Of a stretch of DNA of 64,000 nucleotides, positions 57,998 through 64,000 are shown one piece after another. The position numbers and the translations under genes were made by a program. The first letter of the stretch is position 1. Every line of letters starts with the position of its first letter. Below the pieces are notes generated by a model. That model saw nothing but the letters and a program-made list of their open reading frames with translations, did no database searches and was not told the DNA's origin. Origin of the DNA: Natronomonas sp. (lineage in GTDB: Archaea > Halobacteriota > Halobacteria > Halobacteriales > Haloarculaceae); the NCBI RefSeq assembly GCF_028274965.1, contig NZ_JAQCNO010000040.1, forward strand, positions 1 to 64,000, given 5' to 3'.

Positions 57998-58522
57998 ATG
58001 GATCGCCGCCGCCTCGGCTACGGTGTCGCCGTCCTCGCCGTCCTCGTGGTCGTTTCGGTCGCGCTCTCCGGTGGCGCGTTCACCCTGTTGTTCGGCGACG
58101 GCTACGATCCGAACGCAGAGGACGACGCCGGATACGACCGCACAACCGTCGCCGTCGTCGACGGCGAGACGGGCGCGGAACTCGGGTCCGTCGAGGCGGC
58201 GGTCGCCGACACCTTCGGCAAGCGCTACCTCGGACTGAGCCGGACCGACAGCCTGCCCGAGAACGGCGGTATGCTGTTCGTCCACGACGAGTCGTCGGAG
58301 TACACCTACGTGATGCGGGGGATGTCCTTCGGGATCGACATCGTGTTTGCGGCCCCGAACGGGACGATCACGACGATCCACGAGGCGCCGGCGCCGGCCC
58401 CCGGCGAGGACGGCAGCGACCGGGCCTACACCGGCGACGGGCGGTACGTCCTCGAGGTGAACCGCGGGTGGACGGCTGATCGTGGCGTCGAGGTCGGCGA
58501 CGAACTCGTCTTCGAGGTGTGA
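57998..58522 (+). CDS. DUF192 family secreted/membrane-anchored protein
   Basis: N-terminal TM; FGKRYLGLSRTDSLPENGGMLFVHDESSEYTYVMRGMSFGIDIVFA. Confidence 0.9.
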   Translation: MDRRRLGYGVAVLAVLVVVSVALSGGAFTLLFGDGYDPNAEDDAGYDRTTVAVVDGETGAELGSVEAAVADTFGKRYLGLSRTDSLPENGGMLFVHDESSEYTYVMRGMSFGIDIVFAAPNGTITTIHEAPAPAPGEDGSDRAYTGDGRYVLEVNRGWTADRGVEVGDELVFEV

Positions 58523-58753
58523 CCGCCCCCCAGCGGCGGTCGCCCGGAGTTAAGTCGCCGGGGTCCGTTGAGCGGGTATGTGTGCGTTCGCGCTCGGTTC
58601 GGTCGCTCGCGCCGCTCCGACGCCGTCCGGTCGGGCCGCCGGAGTCGCCGCTTCGTCCCGCGGACCCGTCCGCCCCCGCAGCACTCCGAACGCGCCGCCG
58701 GAGCGGCCCGTCCCGTCCGCCGACCCGCCCGTCGACCGAACGGGGGTCGCCTG

Positions 58754-59449
58754 ATGGAACCGGAGTACGGCGAGACGTGGACGTACGAGAGCATCGTCAG
58801 CGCGCTCCCCGGCATCGACATCCCCGACTCCGTGGCGATCGCGATCCAACTGGTCGTCTTCGAGGTCTCGGTCCTGGCGCTTGCGTGGTACTACGACCTC
58901 TGGAACGCGGTCCTTGTCGGGACCGCGGCGGTCGTCGTCGCCGCCTTCGGCAGCTTCGAGATGCTCCGGATCAGCGCCGCGGCGCGCCGGCCGAAGACGC
59001 CCGAGTCGTACCGTCGGCTGCTGTTCGGGTCCAACATCGAGGTCGTCCTCTCCGTGCTGGCGTTCATCGCGCTCGTGACCCACCTGTTCGTATTCGACAC
59101 CGCCTCCGAGGCCCCGCTCGTCCGGACGCTTTTCGGCCCCGACCCGCCCGTCCTCGTCGTCTACGCGACCCTGCTCGTGCTCTGGGACCTCTGTTATCGG
59201 ATCGGGACCGGCTGGTGGGCGTCCGTCGTCGGGCTCTGGCGGTCGTTCCGGTACCGCTTCGACACCGAAACCGCCGCGATCCTCCGCCGCGTCGACAGCG
59301 AGATCATCCTCTTTTCGACCGCACAGCTCCTCCTGTTGCCGTTTCTCACCGGCCATCCGGTCTTGTTCGCGGCCCTCGCCGGCCACGTCGTGGCGGTGAC
59401 GGTCGTCTCAGGGACCTCAATACTACTCTTGGGGCTCAGGCAGTACTGA
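58754..59449 (+). CDS. Multi-TM haloarchaeal membrane protein
   Basis: 231-aa ORF with several TM segments; family not firmly recognised. Confidence 0.65.
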   Translation: MEPEYGETWTYESIVSALPGIDIPDSVAIAIQLVVFEVSVLALAWYYDLWNAVLVGTAAVVVAAFGSFEMLRISAAARRPKTPESYRRLLFGSNIEVVLSVLAFIALVTHLFVFDTASEAPLVRTLFGPDPPVLVVYATLLVLWDLCYRIGTGWWASVVGLWRSFRYRFDTETAAILRRVDSEIILFSTAQLLLLPFLTGHPVLFAALAGHVVAVTVVSGTSILLLGLRQY

Positions 59450-59457
59450 CCGAGGGG

Positions 59458-59628
59458 TCACTCCTGGATCCGCTTGAACTGATCGATGAGCGCCTCCGCG
59501 GAGTCGCCCGAGTCGTAGCTGACCGCGCCCTCGTAGGTCGTCCGTCCGTCGTCCTCGCCGATTTCGACGTTCGATGTCTTCCGCTCGCGACGCTCGTGTT
59601 CGGCCTCGTCGTAGGCACCCATTGACAT
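59458..59628 (-). CDS. Small DUF5786-like protein
   Basis: Manual translation MSMGAYDEAEHERRERKTSNVEIGEDDGRTTYEGAVSYDSGDSAEALIDQFKRIQE; below ORF-track cutoff. Confidence 0.7.
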   Translation of the reverse strand: MSMGAYDEAEHERRERKTSNVEIGEDDGRTTYEGAVSYDSGDSAEALIDQFKRIQE

Positions 59629-59738
59629 GGTATAGATCCACTTGGTTGGTAGGTATTATCAATATATCGCCGCCGCGACCGCGCCGCCGGTGTTTCGGGA
59701 AGCGCAACCGCTAAACCGCCGGCCGGGTAGTATCAGGC

Positions 59739-60734
59739 GTGGCAGGGCCCCTCCGTTTTCGGGCGTCCACGGGGACGTGGACGCGCGATCGCGTCCGCAG
59801 CCAACTCCTCGCGCCGCTCGCCGACTCCTTCGGCGCGAGACTCGAAGAGCCGTGGTTCGAGATCGGCGACGACCGCTACGACGCGGTCCGCCTCGAGATG
59901 GACAACGGCGACCTCGCGCTGTTTTGCTTTCGTCCGGGTTCGGCCTACTGGCTCGGCAACACGGAGACCCCCGAGGCGCTGTGGCGGACCGACAAGTACA
60001 CCTTCGCCGAGGCGCCCTACGCCGTGACGCGGTGGGCCAAGCGGGAACTCACGGCGCGGTTAGAGGTGACCGACCCCTGGCTCGCCGACTTCGAGTACGT
60101 CTCGTGGTTCTTTTTGCCGGTCTTCTTCTCGAAGGACGGCCAGAACACGACGCGTCGGTTCTTCGCGGAGGACGCCGCCGGCTTCCCCGACGCGACCCGC
60201 GAGGAGGGGCTGTCGTTTTACGAGTCGCTGCTGTCGACGGGCGTGCTGGACGAGCACCGCTACACGATGTCCTCGAAACTCGGGACCTCCCCAGGGTACG
60301 ACCGCACGCGGATGCGCGCGACGATGTCGGAGTTCACCGTCGCGAAACTGCTCGTCGACGCCGGCCTCGCGTTCGAACCCGAGGTCGAGCAGGCGAGCGG
60401 ACACGCGCTGGATTTCGCCGTTGGCGAGCACCTCGTCGAGGTCACCCGCCCGGAGCCGCCCGCCCGCCGTTCGCACGCGGATCACCCGGTCGCGGCCGTC
60501 AGGGAAACCGGCGGCGCAAAGCGGACCGACCAGCTCGCCGAACACCCCGAGGCGACCCTGATCATCGACTGTACCTCGTTCAGCGACGCCGAGTGGACGG
60601 CGGTCGCGGCCGAGCGCCCGGCGGTCGGCCACGAGCCGACCGTCGTCGTCAGAGCCCGCCCGAACGGCCGGATCGAAGGCTACGTTCACGGGCGGGTGCC
60701 GTTCGATCTCACCGCGGCGCTCGCGGACGCCTGA
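59739..60734 (+). CDS. DUF5784-like conserved haloarchaeal protein
   Basis: 331-aa ORF, GTG start; C-terminal EFTVAKLLVDAGLAFEPEVEQASGHALDFAVGEHLVEVTRP. Confidence 0.7.
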   Translation: MAGPLRFRASTGTWTRDRVRSQLLAPLADSFGARLEEPWFEIGDDRYDAVRLEMDNGDLALFCFRPGSAYWLGNTETPEALWRTDKYTFAEAPYAVTRWAKRELTARLEVTDPWLADFEYVSWFFLPVFFSKDGQNTTRRFFAEDAAGFPDATREEGLSFYESLLSTGVLDEHRYTMSSKLGTSPGYDRTRMRATMSEFTVAKLLVDAGLAFEPEVEQASGHALDFAVGEHLVEVTRPEPPARRSHADHPVAAVRETGGAKRTDQLAEHPEATLIIDCTSFSDAEWTAVAAERPAVGHEPTVVVRARPNGRIEGYVHGRVPFDLTAALADA

Positions 60735-60801
60735 GCGCTTCGCCGGTCGGGACGGTGCCGAGTCGGAACGGCTAACAGCCAGCCGCACACACACCGCTAC
60801 A

Positions 60802-62319
60802 ATGAGACTGCCCGAAACGCAACTCGCGCTGCTGGAAGCCGCCAGCGCGACCGAGGCGCGGACGATCGCACGGCTCGCCGAACGCCTCGGCGAGGACCCC
60901 GCGTCGCTCACGCGGGCCGCCTTCGAGCTCGAAGACCGGGGGCTGCTCGCCGTCGAGGAACGCGCCGCCGAAACGCGCTCGCTGACGGCCGAAGGCGAGC
61001 GGTACCGCGAGGTCGGCCTCCCCGAACGCCGGCTCCGGGCGGCCGCCCTCGAGGCCGGCGGTGCGGACGAGCCCGTCGAGATGGGGCGACTGATCGGCGA
61101 GGCCGATCTCGAGGGCGAGGTCGACATTGCCCTCTCGAACCTCGCGCGGAAGGGCTACGGCGACATCGACGGCGGCGCGGTCTCGGCGGCGCCGGACCCC
61201 GAGACCGACCCCGACGCCGATCCCGAGGCCGAGGCGCTCGACTCGATCGCCGGCGACGCCGACGCCGAGGCCGACGTCGAGAGCGCGGTTCTGGACCGGC
61301 TCGTCTCCCGCGGGCTCCTCGAGCGATCCGAGACGACCGTCCGGAGTGTCACGCTCACGGAGGCGGGCGTTACCGCGCTCATGGAGGGGATCGAGGCGGC
61401 CGAGACGGTCGGTGCGATCACGCCGGAACTGCTCACCTCGGGCGAGTGGGACGCGGTTGAGTTCGCCGAGTACAACGTCGAGGCCGACGCCGAAACGACC
61501 CACGGCGGCAAGGAGCACATCCTCCGTCGGACCGCGAACCGCGTCAAGGACGTCCTCGTCGGGATGGGCTTCGAGGAGATGTCCGGTCCCCACGCCGACG
61601 CCGACTTCTGGATCAACGACTGTCTGTTCATGCCGCAGGATCACCCGGCGCGGACCCACTGGGACCGCTTCGCGCTCGAGGTGGCCCCGATGGCCGACCT
61701 CCCGCCGGACCTCGTCGAGCGCGTCGCCGACGCCCACCGGAACGGCGTCGGCGAGGACGGCGACGGCTACCACTCGCCGTGGGACGAGGACTTCGCCCGG
61801 GCGGTCGCGTTACGCGGGCACACGACGTCGCTCTCGATGCGGTATCTCTCCGGGCAGGCCGTCGGCGAGTTGGAGCCGCCACAGCGGTACTTCAGCGTCG
61901 AGAAGGTCTACCGGAACGACACGCTCGACCCGACGCACCTCCTCGAGTTCTTCCAGATCGAGGGGTGGGTGATGGCCGAATCCCTCTCGGTGCGGGACCT
62001 GATGGGCACGTTCACCGAGTTCTACGAGCAGTTCGGGATCACGGACTTGGAGTTCAAACCGCATTACAACCCCTACACCGAACCGAGCTTCGAACTGTTC
62101 GGCCGCCACCCGGAAACCGGCGACCTGATCGAGATCGGCAACTCCGGTCTGTTCCGCGAGGAGGTGCTCTCGCCGCTCGGCGTCGAGTGCGACGTGATGG
62201 CGTGGGGACTCGCCTTAGAGCGACTCCTCATGCTGATGTACGGCTTCGAAGACATCAGGGACGTCCACGGGACGCTCTGTGATCTCGAGCTCCTGCGGAA
62301 CGTGGAGGTGGTGTACTGA
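60802..62319 (+). CDS. pheS: Phenylalanine--tRNA ligase subunit alpha
   Basis: Class II motifs, FWINDCLFMPQDHPARTHWD, FQIEGWVM, GLALERLLMLMYGFEDIRD. Confidence 0.97.
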   Translation: MRLPETQLALLEAASATEARTIARLAERLGEDPASLTRAAFELEDRGLLAVEERAAETRSLTAEGERYREVGLPERRLRAAALEAGGADEPVEMGRLIGEADLEGEVDIALSNLARKGYGDIDGGAVSAAPDPETDPDADPEAEALDSIAGDADAEADVESAVLDRLVSRGLLERSETTVRSVTLTEAGVTALMEGIEAAETVGAITPELLTSGEWDAVEFAEYNVEADAETTHGGKEHILRRTANRVKDVLVGMGFEEMSGPHADADFWINDCLFMPQDHPARTHWDRFALEVAPMADLPPDLVERVADAHRNGVGEDGDGYHSPWDEDFARAVALRGHTTSLSMRYLSGQAVGELEPPQRYFSVEKVYRNDTLDPTHLLEFFQIEGWVMAESLSVRDLMGTFTEFYEQFGITDLEFKPHYNPYTEPSFELFGRHPETGDLIEIGNSGLFREEVLSPLGVECDVMAWGLALERLLMLMYGFEDIRDVHGTLCDLELLRNVEVVY

Positions 62320-64000
62320 TGCCCGTCGTCGAGATCGACCCCGAGGAGCTCAAAACGCTCGCCGGAGCCGAGGACAAACCCGACGAGGAGCTGAAATCGG
62401 ACCTGTTCGCGCTCGGCCTCGAGTTCGAGGGCCGGACCGACAACGGGGCCTTCGAACTCGAGTTCGCCCCCGACCGGCTCGACCGGCTCTCCGTCGAGGG
62501 GATCGCCCGATCCCTCCGGTACCAGTACGGCCACGACCGCGGCGTCTACCTCCCGAGCGTCAACGACGCCGAGTGGGCGATCGAGGTCGACGAGTCCGTG
62601 CCCGACGAGCGCCCCTACGTGACCGGTGCGGTCGTCCGGGGGGTCGACCTCGACGAGAGCCGGCTCGAATCGATCATCCAACTCCAGGAGAAACTCCACG
62701 CGACGATGGGCCGAGAGCGCGCCAAGGGGGCGATCGGCGTCCACGACCTGGCGATGCTGAAGGGGCGCTCGGCCTCTGACGCCGGCGCCGAGGGCGCCGA
62801 CGAGCCCGGGACCGACCCGACAGGAGACGCGCCCCCAACGTCGATGTCGACGCCGGCGACGAGCGACGACCCGACGAACGGGCCCGAAAAGACGATCACG
62901 TACCGCGGCGTCGCGCCCGACGGCGATCGCTTCGTCCCGCTCGACGACGACGCGGACCGGACGCCGGCCGAGGTGCTCGAGACGCACCCGACCGGCGACA
63001 CCTACGGCGATCTCGTTTCGGGCTTCGAGCGGTACCCGGCCATCTACGACGACATCGGGCTCTTCTCGTTCCCGCCGGTCATCAACGGCAAGCGGACCGA
63101 GGTCGACGAGGGCTCGCGGGACCTCCTCATCGAGATGACCGGCACGGACCAATGGACGATCGACCGGATGCTCGCGATCGTCTGTTACGCCCTCGACGCC
63201 CGCGGCGGCCAACTCGAGGCGCTCGAGGTCCGCTACGGCGACCGGACGCTCCCCCGGCCGGACCTCTCGACGGAGACGAAACGCCTCGCCCACGAGCACG
63301 TCGAGACGACCCTCGGCATCGACCTCCCCGGCGCTGACGTCGTCGATCTGCTCGAACGGGCCGGCCTCGACGCCGACGCGACGAACGATCCGGACACGGA
63401 GCCGTCCCAGCATGACGCCTCCGGCCCCGACATCGAGCGCGTCCCGCGGCGCGCGGCGAGCCCGGACACCGCCCCCTCCGATCCGGACGACGGCTCCGGG
63501 TCGACTGACGAATCGGGGCTCGTTTACGAGGTCGAGATCCCGCCGTACCGGGTCGACGTGCTCCACCCGATGGACCTCGTCGACGACATCGGCCGGGCCT
63601 ACGGGTTCAACGACCTCGACCCGCGATACCCCGACGTCTCGACGGTCGGCGGTCGAACCGAGGCCTCGCGGCTCGAGGACGCGGCCCGCGACGCCCTGGT
63701 CGGCCTCGGCTTCGAGGACCTGTTGAACTTCCATCTGACGGACGAGACGGCGCTGTTCGAGCGGATGTCGCTGTCGCCCGACGACGACGCCCTCGGGGCC
63801 CGGACGCCGCCGCGGATCACCGAGCCCTACAGCGAGGCCTACACCGCCGTCCGGACGTGGGCGCTGCCGTCGCTGCTGTCGGTGCTCGAGAACAACACCC
63901 ACCGGGCGTACCCCCAGGACCTCGCCGAGATCGGACTCGTCGCCGGCGTCGACGACGACGAGCCGACCGGCGTCGCCGAACACCGCTCCGTGGCCGCCGT
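62319..64000 (+). CDS. pheT: Phenylalanine--tRNA ligase subunit beta (truncated by window end)
   Basis: Starts MPVVEIDPEELKTLAG, B3/B5-like segments, overlaps the pheS stop by 1 nt, open to window edge. Confidence 0.95.
   Translation, partial: MPVVEIDPEELKTLAGAEDKPDEELKSDLFALGLEFEGRTDNGAFELEFAPDRLDRLSVEGIARSLRYQYGHDRGVYLPSVNDAEWAIEVDESVPDERPYVTGAVVRGVDLDESRLESIIQLQEKLHATMGRERAKGAIGVHDLAMLKGRSASDAGAEGADEPGTDPTGDAPPTSMSTPATSDDPTNGPEKTITYRGVAPDGDRFVPLDDDADRTPAEVLETHPTGDTYGDLVSGFERYPAIYDDIGLFSFPPVINGKRTEVDEGSRDLLIEMTGTDQWTIDRMLAIVCYALDARGGQLEALEVRYGDRTLPRPDLSTETKRLAHEHVETTLGIDLPGADVVDLLERAGLDADATNDPDTEPSQHDASGPDIERVPRRAASPDTAPSDPDDGSGSTDESGLVYEVEIPPYRVDVLHPMDLVDDIGRAYGFNDLDPRYPDVSTVGGRTEASRLEDAARDALVGLGFEDLLNFHLTDETALFERMSLSPDDDALGARTPPRITEPYSEAYTAVRTWALPSLLSVLENNTHRAYPQDLAEIGLVAGVDDDEPTGVAEHRSVAA

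Noticed and set aside
62073-63983. 636-aa minus-strand ORF
   Set aside because: Antisense shadow of pheS/pheT

Overview
This 64-kb window is high-GC haloarchaeal chromosome, mostly core genes plus one lower-GC accessory stretch. The clearest landmark is a chromosomal replication origin at about 18.4-19.6 kb. It has a perfect ~30-bp inverted pair of origin recognition boxes (ORBs), a G-string and an ~180-bp AT-rich tract, with an Orc1/Cdc6 gene on one side and an oapA-oapB-oapC-like operon plus a second Orc1/Cdc6 gene on the other. Other recognisable loci are rpiA, glmM/PMM, larB, archaemetzincin, NAC, TFS, priL, aspartate kinase, a form II coxM/L/S-type molybdenum hydroxylase, RLI/ABCE1, a Nog1-like GTPase, Hjc, phaE-phaC, pheS-pheT, tRNA-Phe(GAA) and tRNA-Val(UAC). 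The accessory stretch (~53.7-57.9 kb) lies between the two tRNA genes. Each tRNA has its 3' end duplicated ~110 bp downstream, which looks like an integration scar. The stretch also holds degenerate ORFs, a 20-bp palindrome and one intact hybrid histidine kinase. Other observations worth checking are ORB-like satellites inside coding sequence, an atypical receiver with Asp replaced by Asn, a PHA synthase with a C-terminal helix-hairpin-helix, a MerT-like membrane protein coupled to a DUF3179 lipoprotein, minisatellites at gene ends, and disordered insertions in PheT, OapC and others. I did not find a convincing, wholly new multi-gene system. All calls come from reading the sequence; no database searches were run.
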